Positions 1 to 12,975 of a stretch of DNA of 64,000 bases are shown here, piece after piece. The translations under genes were made by a program, and so were the position numbers. The DNA is taken from positions 40,208,487 through 40,272,486 of the forward strand of contig JAOANR010000015.1 of the NCBI GenBank assembly GCA_030278955.1, written 5' to 3'. The notes under the pieces were generated by a model. The model saw only the letters and a program-made list of their open reading frames with translations, did no database searches and was not told where the DNA came from. The first letter of the stretch is position 1. The number at the start of each line of letters is the position of its first letter. This stretch comes from Hygrophila difformis (Eukaryota; Streptophyta; Magnoliopsida; Lamiales; Acanthaceae).

Positions 1-63
1 ACACGCGCGTAAAGGATGCGTGAATGGCACTTTGCGTGACACGCGGCAGCAACGTGGTGGATG

Positions 64-297
64 GTGAAATTCCCAGATTTCAACAAACTGATTCTTCCAG
101 GCCTGTCCAGATAGGGCTCCGCGATGGGCTGCATAAAATCAGCTGTTGCTTGCTGCTGATGATTTCCTTGCTCTGCTTGGTTTTGATACTGCTGGTGGTA
201 ATTGGGATTCTGTTGGAACAGATTTTCAGGCTCATGAGAGTTGTTTTGAAACTGGTCTTGATTGAAGGCTTGATTCAGGCTCATGAGTATTACAATT
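64..297 (-). pseudogene. Athila-type gag fragment
   Basis: Read on the minus strand, this stretch encodes an Asn/Gln-rich run followed by ATADFMQPIAEPYLDRPG. It matches the junction of the N/Q-rich linker and the gag domain in the two Athila elements further right ([18 protein letters not shown] in the inner one). Similarity stops after that motif, and no LTR or pol sequence follows. It is therefore a short, broken gag piece, either a relic or the edge of an element lying mostly left of the window. The plus-strand reading frame over the same bases is a shadow. Confidence 0.7.
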
Positions 298-1289
298 TTT
301 TGTGATTTTTTTTTTGTGACGTGCAATTTAGGCTCGTGTGTCAAGGAGCATGGCTTGTGCATTCTTCGAGCGTAGAACTTCTTCAAGAATCGTCCATTTA
401 TCGATCCGATGCTCACTCTGTTGTTAGGGTAAAGATATGGTGCAGATTCTGCATTGTGCAGATGTGCTGTGTGGAATATGAATGTGATGATAATGTGTAA
501 TGATGCTGAGATAGTTAGTTTTTGTGATGATTTTTTATTTTTTGAATATATTATACTGTTGGGACAGTGAGATAAAATGTGCTGAAGAATAATATATTTG
601 TGATGAGAAAGTAGTTGAAACATCACAAAATCATCATCCGTAAGCATTTATGCACATGCAGAATATTTATATTCTGTACATGAACCGAACCAACCCAAAG
701 CAGCAGGCAATTAAATTTGGCAATAGAAGGGGCGAACTTGAGGGAAACTTCGTTTGGTTTGAACGCCAGTGGTGAAAACAAAGAGATGCGATGGATATTT
801 AAGGATGAAATCGGATTCTTCGAAGGGGTAGAATCAATTTGTTTCCCTGCCATTTGGTTTCTGTTCTTGCTTTCTGTTGAAAGAACTTTTAGGTTTGATT
901 TGGGGTTGGGTCGGGCTTTTGGGGAAAACAAACGGGTCAGGCATTTTGGGCGGGCCATATTATTAGGGTGGTCAAATCACAAATGTCTAGTTGGCACAAT
1001 TAAAATAATTTAATTTCTTAATCCCATGCCAAGTCTGCAAATTAAGTCATTAAGGTGTGGTGGGATCATTTTGGAGAGTATTAGTGAAGTTATGGTACCA
1101 AATTAGAAAACTCAATACTTATGGCACCAAATTAAAAAATTGGCAAAGTTGCGGCACCATTTAGGCATTTTTTTCCGATTGGATTACAATTCCTTTGAAC
1201 CCGACTAAATCCAATTCAGGATCCAAAAGAAACGACACAACTATGGCTCGGCAGTCGGTTATATTTCTTCAGTTTCTCATTTGTACGTA
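298..1289. other. Intergenic, no gene recognised
   Basis: AT-rich spacer. Open frames near 620-1010 exist on both strands, but neither resembles a known protein or has a convincing splice pattern. The stretch 1075-1165 repeats the phrase 'gcaccaaatta' at short intervals and looks like eroded transposon sequence. Confidence 0.4.
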
Positions 1290-1503
1290 TGTCAATTCAC
1301 ATTTTCAACGATTAATAATTCAAATTCGTTATAAGTAAAAATTCTAAAAATTTAATATTTAAAAACTATAAGATGAGACGAATCAAACTAGATTTTACTT
1401 CCCTATATTTTATCTTATATAACTATAACAAAAATAAAAGTCAAAATGCTATAATGAACAGTAGAAAAGTTAAAATGTTAGATTTAAAAAATCGGAGGGA
1501 GTA
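1290..1503. mobile_element. Stowaway-like MITE, one end eroded
   Basis: The right end reads ATCGGAGGGAGTA, the typical Stowaway (Tc1/mariner MITE) terminus beside a TA target. The body, including 'aaaattctaaaaattt' and 'aaaaactataaga', is closely related in reverse complement to the copy at 12788-12975. The left terminus is not recognisable. Immediately right (1520-1610) lie GGTCGGGTC/GACTCGACC-type repeats that may belong to a different small element. Confidence 0.6.
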
Positions 1504-1856
1504 GCATGCTAAATAATTATTCGGATCGGGTCGGTTAGGGCTCTTGTGTCGGGTCCAAGAACCGACTCGACCAAAAAATAAAATGGATCCGACCCCAACC
1601 CGAATTTGGGGATGTATTCATGACTCATGAGTCATGACTCATATAGCTTTGGAGCTAATGCAATATTTTAAACGTTTATAGGGGCATTTTAAAATTTTTG
1701 AAAACTTCACTGTATGGTAATTAATTGCATCATGGTCCCTGCTGCTGTTCCCCAAAATCCTCGTTCTTGGTTCTCTTCTTGACGAAGAATACGTGTGATT
1801 GTGCCTTCTAAATTTCTCGCATATCTCACCGTCCTTCAGACGTTTTAAGCCCTGGG

Positions 1857-4850
1857 ATGAGCTCTGCGCAGCCATCAGGAGTAAGTGCACATTCTCAGAT
1901 TTTTCGACTCCTATCTCAGTGTAGGAGTGTGTGTGTGTTTACTAATGGAGTGCATCAGATCTGGATTTGAGTTTTGATAATCGTTTTGCGGTAATTGAGT
2001 GTGATTAATTCGTTTAAATTAGGGTACGATGAGCACTCACTCGGGATTTACGAAGCTTTGCAAGGGGTTGGCGGTGGTGTTGATCGGTGGCCACATTGTT
2101 GTGCAGATTTTACCGATTTCTATTTCGTATCTTGCTCTTATCCCAGCCAAGTACGCATTTGTTCTATGCTTGTTTGATGTCGCATATATACGGGTTCTTG
2201 GTTAACTTGACTTTCCTTTGTGGGTAGCTGGTTTTTTGTGACAAGGGGAAGTATTGGCGCGATTCTTTCTTTGTGTTGATTATGTTGTGTGATCCCGGTG
2301 ACGGACTGGCTGTTAGAATGAATCGTCGTGTGGTAATAGGTGATATAATTTAAAACTTGGGAAGAGGATTCAACTCATCTTTGAGAGGGTCTATCACGCG
2401 GAGTGAGGTACAATTCCACACCCGAACACAAAGCTGAGAATTTTAATCACATAAATCATAACCTGTAGTCCTATACTTAAGAAGACATAAGGTTGATTTG
2501 GACCATTTTCTATGGATGAAAACACATGAAGATAGGGTGCCGGGACTCGGTAGTATTAATGCTTTTGTTTATTAAGCTGTGTAGCCCGAGGAATACTGTT
2601 AATGTTGTTTCCGCATGCTTCTTAGTTAGATTCAAGACATAGAAGTTCATAAGCATTGGCCATTTGTTTTAATGGTACACAGGACCATTCCTTTTGGTTG
2701 GAATCTCATTACTGCTGGATACGTGGAGCAGTCAATTCTTGGGGTATATATATCTCTTTATATTTACTCCTTATACTTCAAATTGTATGCTCTTTCATTC
2801 TCCTTTACATACATTAGATTTGTGAAATGTATTTAGTTTTTTCCAGGTGATCGTCAACACTATCGGTCTTCTTTTCATTGGGAAGCTGCTTGAACCTATA
2901 TGGGGTTCGAGAGAATTTTTGAAGTTCATATTTGTTGTGAACTTTCTAACATCGGTTTGTGTTTTCATCACCGCTATTTCCATGTACTACATTACAAGGG
3001 AGGAAATATACCTGTAAGTCATGCAATGGCAGATTTTTCTGCAGAAACTGTATTCACAGTTCATTTTCCAACCCTTCTTCTGTTTAACTTAACACTTTTA
3101 GTATATGTTTAATTTCAGCATTGGCACCACCCTAAAATGATTCTCAGTGAGGACCTAATGGATAAATTTGTTAGAACTTGGCTGTTGAGAACCCAATATC
3201 TCTTTATGGCTCTGAAAATTCATTGTAAACTGAGAGAAGTTTGTTCACATAATTATAATAATGTGTAGCCCGTATATTTGAATATCTTTTAACCAGCAGA
3301 TCCCCTTTATACGATGCCTTGTTTTCATTTTCTTTTCTGTCTAATGTATTCAATATTGTGGTTTTGTGCCTATGTAACATGTATATAAAACATTCTAAAT
3401 TTCTTATTCGTTTTTTTTTTTTTTGGCAGTTATCATCCTGTTTCTGGTTTCCAAGGAGTCCTTTCTGGGTTTCTAGTTGGCATGAAGCAGATAATACCCG
3501 ATCAAGAGTTTTCTACACTAAAGTTAAAAGCAAAAGTACAAGCTTCGATCTTTTTGAAAATCTTAATTTGGTTTAGTATTCTACTTGCAGGCTTAAGCAA
3601 AATATTGATGTCTAAAGTCTAATAAGCTGAGAATTGTTCTCTTACACATTCTTACATTCATTTAATATCTGTTGCAGTGGCTGCCTTCTCTGTCTGTCTT
3701 GGTGTCCGTTGTTTTGTGCTTTTTCACAGGAGAAACAAAATCGTATGTTCCTACGGTGATATTTGGCACCTATATTGGGTGGATTTACCTCAGATATTGG
3801 CAAAGCAAACCAGAGACAAAGTTAAGAGGAGATCCAAGTGACGAATTTGCCTTCCATACATTCTTCCCTGAACCCTTAAGGTAGGTTGCACCTCCCTATA
3901 CTAATTATCTTCCTATGTTTTTCCATGGATCTTGATTCTAAATGCATTTTGTGGAAAAAATGTAGGCCGGTCATCAGTCCTATTGCGGCAATTTTAGAGC
4001 GGATATTTTGTGGAAGAAGATCAGAAATTTCCCAAGAGGCCAGGGGCTATACACTGGGAGGTACCTCATTGCCTGGTTCAGATCCTATTGAAGCATCTAG
4101 GAGGAGGTAATCTATCTTGTTGCACACTATCAAGATGGATAATTTATTACATTTGGTGGGGTGTTTATTTAATTAGTAAATTATATGAATCACCAGGCAA
4201 TAAAATCCTATGAATTTTACCAAGATTTTTCATTTTGTGGTGAACTGGTGATTCCTGAAGCATCGTTATCATGTCGACTCTTGTGTTGACTGTGTAACTG
4301 TGAAGTGGGAAGTTCGTATGTGACAAATATTTTAGCTTGTCCATTTTGGTCCATCTTTTTGACAAAGACATGCCATTTGCGAGGATTAATTTGCATTCCA
4401 TTAATATCCTTCCATGGTCTCCTCATTCATATGTAGAATATTGTGTGTTACCTTGTTAGCCCATAAGTTGATGTTTTTATTTCTTGATTTGGATTGGCAA
4501 TATATTTGATATCCATCTGCAGTTCTTATTTTTGGAGACAAATTTTTTGGGTTTTGAATTGAGTTTGAACCTTCTTAGTTTTCTTACACTTCATTCGCAT
4601 TTTGAACTATTAATATCATTGGACACTCGGTAGTGTATACCATAAAAAATTGAAATGCATAAGATTGTTTGCAATAGTGTTATCATTGCATGTATTTTCA
4701 TAAAGAAAAAGGAAAAAGCTATTAAAATTGTTTTGAAATTTTTGCAGGGAAAGAGGTGCACGGGCACTTGAAGAAAGGTTGGCTGCTGAGAGAGTGGCTG
4801 CTGCACAAAGGACCGAGGAGGCGCAGAGAGATGCATCAGAAAATGTCTAA
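1857..4850 (+). CDS. RBL19: Rhomboid-like protein 19 / TMEM115 homologue
   Basis: Complete gene of 8 exons: 1857-1880, 2023-2150, 2683-2743, 2847-3013, 3430-3535, 3678-3880, 3966-4106 and 4748-4850. All introns are GT..AG and the product is about 310 aa, normal for plant RBL19. Exon 2 gives the family signature KLCKGLAVVLIGGH. Exons 3-4 give PFGWNLITAGYVEQS and GKLLEPIWGS. Exon 5 gives GFQGVLSGFLVGMKQ and exon 6 a further hydrophobic span and GTYIGWIYLRYWQ. The tail is hydrophilic, Arg/Ala/Glu-rich and probably cytosolic. TMEM115 relatives are multi-pass Golgi membrane proteins linked to retrograde traffic. They belong to the rhomboid superfamily but lack protease chemistry, and I see no GxSG serine motif here. 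The start at 1857 is the first ATG in frame; a second Met in exon 2 is an alternative. The gene converges on the MLO gene. Confidence 0.93.
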
Positions 4851-5248
4851 AAAAATATGATAATCCAATTTTATGTTTGCTTTCTCCTGTCATATTTTCA
4901 TTACCGCTTCAGGAGGAATTTTTGAATATGTTGACTATGATCCCACTGATATCGATCATATTAGCATGTTTTATGTTTGTATGCATTTTTTTCATTTTAG
5001 CAATGGAATTGTTCTTAGACTTCCTTGAATTTGGTTGCATTATCATTTAGTCTGCTATCTCTCTCAATCTGTTTGATAATTTGGAATAGTAGCATGCATG
5101 AAAACAAAGGTCTAGAATGTTTAGGAAATAATTTGCTTCAATAAATTGTTGCAAAACAAAAATGGACCACATTCCAGGAGAGTTATTAAATTTGTCAGTT
5201 TAAGAATCAAATCCTTCATCGGGCCACTACCAAACTTTGCCTTCTTAT
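4851..5248. terminator. Shared 3' region of two convergent genes
   Basis: About 400 bp separate the stop codons of the rhomboid-like gene (plus) and the MLO gene (minus). Both 3' UTRs and polyadenylation signals must lie here. The sequence is AT-rich and contains aataaa-like signals, for example near 5140. Overlapping 3' ends are possible. Confidence 0.5.
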
Positions 5249-8200
5249 TCACATGGAACGTCCGGTCACACTCCCTTTTCTCCTGAAAGAGAAATCATCT
5301 AAGCTAACATGAACTTCATGATGAGCTCTGTTGCTCGTCTCAGGTAGATCTTCAAATACAGGTAGCTCTATCTCATTCTGATGCAGGCTGTTTCTTGCAA
5401 AGTCATCAGTTTCTTTGTGATGTGGAGAGGTTGATAGCCCCTCTCCTTCATTGCTAAAGTTTGATTCCCTGGGAGATGCCTGCTGTTGATATCCACTCTC
5501 AATGCTGTTGTCGTTGTGAACTTTGTGGCCGCGCAGGAGATACACTGGTGACATGCTACCATGCAATGGGGAAGGTGGCCGGCTGGAGAATGGAGTTGTG
5601 CTGGTTGAGTTCCTCCCCTGTTTCATGTGCTTCTTGGCCGTCTGGTGCCATCCACGCAATGCTGATGCCACTTGATCGCTGAATATAACTGGCTTCATGT
5701 TTGAGCCCATCTGGTATGTGAAAATATTGTTTTAAATTAGATTCTAGGATTACCAATTTTGCTCTTTTTTAAGTATGTGATGTGATGATGCACTCTGATA
5801 GGGGAAAAAGTAGAACCTGAGTGACTAAGGCATATAGAGGGAGAGTCACATAGCTGCAGAGGAACTGAATCAAAATACTGCAGAAACCAAGAGGCGAGAT
5901 TTAGTTTGGTTAGATTTTAGCGAGTTTCTGAAGCACGAACATGTGTTCATTTAAGAAATCAAAATGAAGCCTTGTAGCCTACCCCATTACAACTCGAATG
6001 GCAATGTCTTCTGGATTTTCATGATAGCAAGAGGGATATCCAAATTCATACTGATGAACACATCACAAAAATTACCTTCATGAATAAAGCTGTAACGAAA
6101 TTTGCTTACTATATTGAAGTTCAGCTATGATATTTTGTTGCTTACCCAACTCCAGGCAAAGAAAGCGAGTTGGAATGCATTCTGCACATAGCACAGGTGC
6201 ATCAGAGGGCAATCAATCTAAATCATGTTACATTGTCATGCTTTTTCAAGGATTGGAAGTTACCTGAAACAGGACAAAATGGATCAAGAACAGGATCAGA
6301 CCAGGTTTATTGAACCAGAACAAGTCGTCTCCTGGACGAACCACTGGGGTGCCCCTGATTATATCTCCTCTCTCAAGGATTCTTATCCCCATTTTTGTTA
6401 TGATCACTTGCAGCTTTGCTCCCACCAACAGAATGATCTGCACATCCCCAAAACTAAGGTCAGATCATGTCCATTATCTCTTATTAGCCAGAAGACACAC
6501 ATTATTATGACATTATTATGCTTTTCACTCACAATTAAAGGGATAAATGGGATCCAATATTGTGAATACCACCCTGTTTACCACAAAAGATTCAGAACAC
6601 GGTCAGAATTCCTGCTAAAATTTTATTTCATGCGTGTATGCGAATATATATGTTGCTCAACAAACCATTGGTATTGGTGAGGAGGAGGAGAACCGCGGAG
6701 AGCCATATTATAGGGCTGCAATGATTGAAACAAGATGGATCGTTGGTATGAGCGAAGAATTGATTATGAAAATAAAAAGGAGACGAGATGATGAAAATCA
6801 ACCTTATACCGGCAACGCTTCTGAAGTCTTCTTCAAGTGATCTGTTGATGTACCTGTGGAAATCGAAAGATTCTTGGCTTTGGGGTGTTAAGTGTGCCTG
6901 CATATTTTTTGTTTAAGCAACCAATGTTATATGTTCTTGTTATTAGTGTCTCTATGTTTCTGCAAAAGTTTGGGTATTGTTGGTTACTGTAATGAAGCCA
7001 TGTCTGAGTGTCAAGTAGTCCACTTTAGCAACTGATCTGAGAAATTGCCTGAAGAAACATACCTGAATCCAAACATATTTACAATATGCATCAATGAACT
7101 GTATTTAATCATTTGGCCATATGTAAATTGTGAAGTTGTGAAAATGAGAGAGGCTTATTACAGTCCAAAGGAGAACAGGGGACTTGCTCCAGAAGTGCAA
7201 ATGTCTACGCCCAAATGATGTGTCCCTTGCAAATCTGAACCTCTCTGGATCTGCCACCTCATCAATTTATTTATGTATTTGTTTATTAATTAAATTTCTC
7301 ATAATACTTATTCAGCTACTCTACTCAGGTCAAATTTCTAAAAGTTGGTCTGCCTTGGGGCAATAAATGCAACGGCAAGATTGCATAAATTTCAAGCTAA
7401 AATGGAGTAAGTTACTGAACAAGGGAACTGATCTGGAATAAATACTAGTAGTATAATGAATTCAAATTGATGGATTGAAAGAGAAACTGGGAATAAAATA
7501 CTTGTCGGCGTTGAATTTAGACTACTTAAATGCCTGTCCAAAATTTCTTTGGTCGATAAATTGGACTTGGGAATTCAACAACAGGGATATAGTGACTTGA
7601 TTTGGATAAGTTGTTTATTTTCTCATTCTTTTGTTTGTGTTGTTTTTTGGTAATTCGTTATCTTAAAAGAAGTAATTTTGGAAAGGTTTGAGTTTCCATG
7701 AACGACCTAACAACAAACATGAAATGATTTTTCAATTATTGTTTTATTATTAGTATTCAATAGTTGTTTTACACACAATGAATGCATTGAATAAATTGTT
7801 TAATTTCTTAAATATATATTCATTTGTATTAAATAATTGTATTGAGGCATTAAACAATTCCACATTCATATTTAAAAAAAAATTATATTAAAAGTATTCA
7901 CAGTGAAACGCACACATTATATTTATGATAAACATATTTATTTAAATTCTCCAGTTCTAATCATTTTCTCAAGTTCATTTGATTTCATACGGAGTACTAT
8001 ATATACACCGAAAAATCAGACTTACGATAACATTAGATAACAAAAATTTGACCATTTTTTGGCTTTTAGTGGACATTATTATTTGTTGAAACAATATATG
8101 CATATATATCTAGTCAAATGATAATCAAAATGAAGATTGATAAGTTAAGACATACAAGTGATTCATTTCATACATGTACGGTACAAAATTAAAATTGTAC

Positions 8201-9784
8201 TGCAAATATTTTTATTTTAATAAATAAACCTAAATTAAAAGGAAAAAAAAAACATGAAAATTAATGAAATGCAAATTAAACTGACCATTGTAGTATTGAT
8301 ATTCAATTGTCTTTGTTTCTTCCTCCCATGATCTCCATTTTCTCATCTGCATCAATATTAATTTCCATTTTTTTTATTTAAAAAAAAAGAAAAAGAAAAA
8401 TCCTATGTAAATCTATATATCAAATTTATGGGATGCAAGTGTGCGGGGGGCTTTTTAATTAAAGACCAGAAGATTTATCTTGGGAAATTAAATGCCTACA
8501 TAAAAATATTTGTAGAAAATAAATTATTTTTATACCTTTAATATTCCCAAGCCATAAGTGACAACACAATAGAGAATATGAGCGACAGCCAACACAAAAA
8601 TGAAGATGTGGAGCTGGTGTATCCCATATGCTGACACTACTTGTACCTTCCCCTGCACATGTTGTACATCCAATGCAAATGCAATATTGCAACAACAAAT
8701 GAATAAATTAAATCACTACTTAATTGGAATTAATTCTGTAAAAATAAAAATACTAAATTGGAATTACCTTGGCTATGCAAGGATCGTCATATTCATCATC
8801 ATCACTTCTGTCCCTACAAGGATGCCATGAATGACCGACACTTTTTGGAACACAGATTTCAGATAGGGTTTCTTGTCCTACTGTCAGCAGTAATGATATG
8901 AACCCCAACAGCATCAGCTCTACATTTCCGTTGTTTCCCCCACACAAATTAAACAACAACAAAAACCCTGATTAGGATTTCATTCATATATGAAGTAATA
9001 TTTATTTGTAGCAGTAGTTTATAATACCATACCTGCTTTAATCTTCTCCAGAGCTTCATATAGGGATGGTTTTTTCTTCTTCTTTAACCACTGTAATAAT
9101 AATTATTTATATACATATATGCACCGCTACGAATCATATACTACTACTTGTGACGATATATATATATATATATGAAAGAATTCTAATTTCTTGACTCCTT
9201 TAATTACAAGTATCAGTTTAATTATTTAGAAATATAAATTATTTTTAAAAAAAAAAACAATCTTGAATTATGCCCGTCATATGATTTTTTTAATTATATT
9301 GAACCAAAAATGATAGTTGGGGCAAGCCAAACACAACTAAAATACATTAAAACTTCTCAATTTATTAGTATGCATGGTAAGTATATTTACAGTGATAAAT
9401 TTCTGAATCAAAGTGAAATCAGCCGACAGTTTTTTTGTGGAACAAAAATGCACATATACACACAAACACACCATCTGTAAAAACCCTAGGTTTCTTATAA
9501 AAAGTAAAAGAAAAAAAAAATTACTAGTAAAATAAACTAGAAAAAATTGGCCTTATACAAATGCATACATAAAGATTGATTATGCAATAGAAACACAAGC
9601 AAGAAAATATACAGACATGCAAAAAATATACTTCATGCTTTCAATACATATGTATGAAGGTAGTACATACCGATCCCATCCGATGAATAAGTTGTTCAAT
9701 AACAATGGAAATCGCGACCAAGACAAAGCAGACGACGGCCACCGCCCACGTGGGCGTGGCCTCTAGCGTCCGCTCTTTTGCCAT
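5249..9784 (-). CDS. MLO: MLO-like seven-transmembrane protein, clade V type
   Basis: Complete 15-exon gene. Exons in coding order: 9671-9784, 9033-9090, 8768-8919, 8536-8652, 8286-8346, 7162-7250, 6988-7062, 6803-6897, 6666-6715, 6533-6573, 6264-6437, 6146-6181, 5983-6050, 5817-5877 and 5249-5710. All have GT..AG borders and the frame stays open, giving about 550 aa. Family signatures run in order: [11 protein letters not shown] (TM1), [85 protein letters not shown] and [17 protein letters not shown]. The amphipathic helix [14 protein letters not shown] (calmodulin-binding domain) follows. The tail has DDFSF, matching the D/E-F-S/T-F motif of dicot clade V MLOs (AtMLO2/6/12 group). Clade V MLOs are plasma-membrane proteins needed for powdery mildew entry; recent work links MLOs to calcium transport. 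Clade assignment is by motif, not by a tree. Confidence 0.95.
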
Positions 9785-9815
9785 CTTCTTCTTCTTCTCC
9801 GATCCGCCAGATCCC

Positions 9816-9853
<38 letters not shown>

Positions 9854-10087
9854 CCCAATTCTGAAACAGGGATGGATGTGGATGATGATGATGATGATCG
9901 ATGAGACAATAATACTAGTAAGGATTGAAGTGGCCGGATATATGTTCTTGACGACTGTGTAAACCCGCTGTCCTTAACGTTGGGAGGTCTAATTGTTGTC
10001 TGTATTGATTTATATTATTTATAATAGCGAATTCTGCAGGCATGATACGTGATCTATATATATAGTGTACGTAATTATATATGTATG

Positions 10088-10137
<50 letters not shown>

Positions 10138-10298
10138 GGGATAAGTTAAAAGAAAGAAGGTAAGAGAAGAAAGAAATGTGAACTATGATGGGAAGGTCAA
10201 TTTGATGTGGGTTTGAATGAATAGCAGAGACGCCAATTTTGGGAATAGCTATCTACCTACGTGTTAATTGTTATTCTTTTCAACAAAGATGAATAATA
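9785..10298 (-). promoter_or_regulatory. MLO upstream region with TA and GA microsatellites
   Basis: This stretch lies directly upstream of the MLO start on the minus strand. It contains a TA run (about 9828-9853), a short GAT run (about 9880-9900) and a 45-bp GA/TC run (10090-10134). GA/CT runs near plant promoters can be bound by BPC/GAGA-binding proteins and act in the 5' UTR. No single TATA box can be assigned because the region is full of TATATA. Confidence 0.45.
10090..10134. repeat. (GA)n microsatellite
   Basis: About 22 uninterrupted GA units lie roughly 300 bp upstream of the MLO start codon. Confidence 0.95.
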
Positions 10299-10558
10299 TT
10301 CCTCCGTCCCACTTAACTCGTCTTGTTTCATTTTTGCACACAATTCAAGACACTTTTTCAACCGTTAATATCTCAAAATGTGTATAACAAAAAATTATGT
10401 AAAATATATATTCTAAAACTACATGATAATACGATTCTAACAAGATCCAACTCGACTATTTTTTCCAAATATATACATGCAATAAAATCGAGTCAAAGTA
10501 GAACAATGAACAGTTTCAAAAAGTCAAACAGGACACGTTAGCTGGGACGAAGGGAGTA
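10299..10558. mobile_element. Stowaway-type MITE
   Basis: The termini CCTCCGTCCC and GGGACGAAGGGAGTA are inverted repeats of the Stowaway family next to TA. The ~250-bp body is closely similar to the copy at 56691-56954, including 'aaaattatgtaaaatata' and 'tattctaaaactacatga'. It is non-coding and lies in the MLO upstream spacer. Confidence 0.85.
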
Positions 10559-11830
10559 TATTTTAGTTTTTAGGTGAATATAAAGGGTTCAGACCTCATT
10601 AGACTCAAGACTAATCCCTCAAGGATCGGGTGGGCATTGAAGGGTTGTTTCTCTTAAAGCAGAATTCTGCATACACATAGGCTCAAACCCGAGACATTTG
10701 CTTAAGCTGCCAGAGCTCCATACCACTCAGGTCAACTGCGTTTGGTAACAAAGATGAATATAGTTCTTTCAGAAGGAAATTTTAATTAATTAATTAAGAG
10801 TCGTCAATCGTCATCGATCATATATGCATTTGCTTAATATTGATTGAATACCAAGAAAGGGTTTTTATTTGACTTTTTTCTTCAACTAATCATCATATAT
10901 TTTCTTCAACAATAGTAATAATTAATTTGTATCTAGTCGTCGAAACAAAATGTGCAGTGATGTTCTAAATCAAGAATTACTGTTTCAAATATACTTATAT
11001 AGTTAATCGATCTAGAAAAAAATAATTGCCTATCTCATTACGTTTAGTATATAAGAGAAGACTAATTATTGAAGATCATTTCATTTTTCATAGTAAAGTT
11101 CTGGTAATTATTTCATAGCAAAATGTTTAATAACCTTAATTATTAGCTCAAGCTATGTTTGATACAGTCAACACATGTTTTTTTGCATATGTTGAAATTT
11201 GAAGCAGTACTATATTTATGCATCCTATAATAATTAAGGAGTTGGTATTTAATTTATTGATTTGATTTGATTTTATTAGCTTACGTTATTTTTTTATTTT
11301 TTTATTTTTTAGCACCGAGGAATTTTATTTATACATTTTATTGATGCCAAATAGAATTTGTACGCGTGTAAATACTTAAGTAATTAATTCCAAAGTTAAA
11401 AGTCTGCATTTTACCGACCTATTTAATTAGCACTGCAACGTATACACACTTAAAATTAAAGCACATGCTAAGCAAATCATTAAAATGGCATTTTCGATAT
11501 TCTTCTAATGAGGAATTATTCCAAAAATTTTAAATAAAATAAAATAAAAACCCTCAAGTAATTTTGCTAGTGGAAACTTCTTCAACAATGATGAGTGGAC
11601 TTTTTAGAATAGTATTTTTGCAGTTTTGCTTTCCAACCTCCTCGTCAAGGGTATAAAATTATAAAACAATATCATTAATGATGTTAGTTCGTAGATTAAT
11701 TTGTTCTTTGATTTTTGAAAAGTATCAAACCTAATTTGTGAGATTGTAAATTAAAAGGATGATAGAGTTTCCCTTATTTGACTGCAAACTAAAAGTGAAA
11801 TTTTGTGGGGTGTGGGAATAAATAATAACA

Positions 11831-11908
<78 letters not shown>
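11831..11908. repeat. (ATT)n microsatellite
   Basis: About 26 pure ATT units. Its reverse complement is present as a TAA run 153 bp downstream. Confidence 0.95.
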
Positions 11909-12060
11909 TTCAAAGCAAAGCTAAAGAAATGGGTGGTTGGAGGCTTGGAGCTTATGCTACATAAATTATAAAAGAGTAAAAGGTAGGGATAGGGACCGAA
12001 TGAAAAATCGAACCCCAATCATAAGATTGAAAGTCAGAGACATTATCATTTGGGTAAGTC

Positions 12061-12123
<63 letters not shown>
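12061..12123. repeat. (TAA)n microsatellite
   Basis: About 21 pure TAA units, in inverted orientation to the ATT run at 11831-11908. Confidence 0.95.
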
Positions 12124-12124
<1 letters not shown>

Positions 12125-12787
12125 GGATGAAATATTGTGGCACACAATGTAATGTGTGGGGGATGGAAGATTAAATGAAAGACCAAAAAAAGTCAAAGAC
12201 GTCTTGAAGGAAATTTGAAAAGGGGAAAGAGTTGGTCTTTTCCATGCATATATAGAGACAGCGCCATGTGTACGTAATGAGGTGGAATATAATGGAAATT
12301 AAATTATAAAATGTAATAATATAGTTAATGCATAAACAGAAGTCATTTGGGGGATTGAAAGAAGTTTGAAAATTAATGAGAAGAGTGAATTAGCCTTTGA
12401 TATATACATGCACTTGTATTATTGTGATGAGCTGTATTTATCTATGTATAGTTACAATAACAAAGAAAAATGTGCCAAATAGTTATAATACTAGTACCAT
12501 TTATTTTATGCATTTTTTATTGTATATAGTATATACGAATTATTTCGTAAAGAAAATGAATGTATAAAGGATAGTAAACATGGTTTCTTTTATAGGGTTG
12601 GCGTTAAGTCTTGTGATCAAATTTTTAACCTATAACCTTTGAGATTAAGATTAGAATATTACTATTTGAAGTATAAGAAAAAAAAATAACTAGAAGAAGA
12701 AATAATTCTATTATTTAAAGAAATCAAAAATAAATAAATAAGTAAAGGTGTTGTTAGAAAACGGTAGTAGATGGTCAGAGATATAAA

Positions 12788-12975
12788 TACTTCCTGCGTT
12801 TTTTTTTTTTGTTTGCTAAATTTGTAATGTGCTACTGTTCATATAAATATTTTGACTTTACTTTTCATCATAGTTATGAAAGTTAAAATATATTCAAGTG
12901 AGATTGTTAGATTTATCTGGTCTTATAGTTTTTAAATATCGAATTTTTAGAATTTTTACTTGTACGAACTGGAGT
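12788..12975. mobile_element. Stowaway-like MITE, one end eroded
   Basis: It begins TACTTCCTGCG, a damaged Stowaway terminus, followed by a T run. Its reverse complement is related to the element at 1290-1503 through shared 'aaaaattctaaaaatt' and 'taaaaactataaga' blocks. The second terminus is not recognisable. Confidence 0.6.

Noticed and set aside
623..1013. Overlapping frames of 98-111 codons on both strands
   Set aside because: No family resemblance, no splice partners and no conserved motif; probably chance or eroded transposon sequence.
11731..12196. Frames encoding long poly-isoleucine
   Set aside because: They are translations of the ATT/TAA microsatellites.
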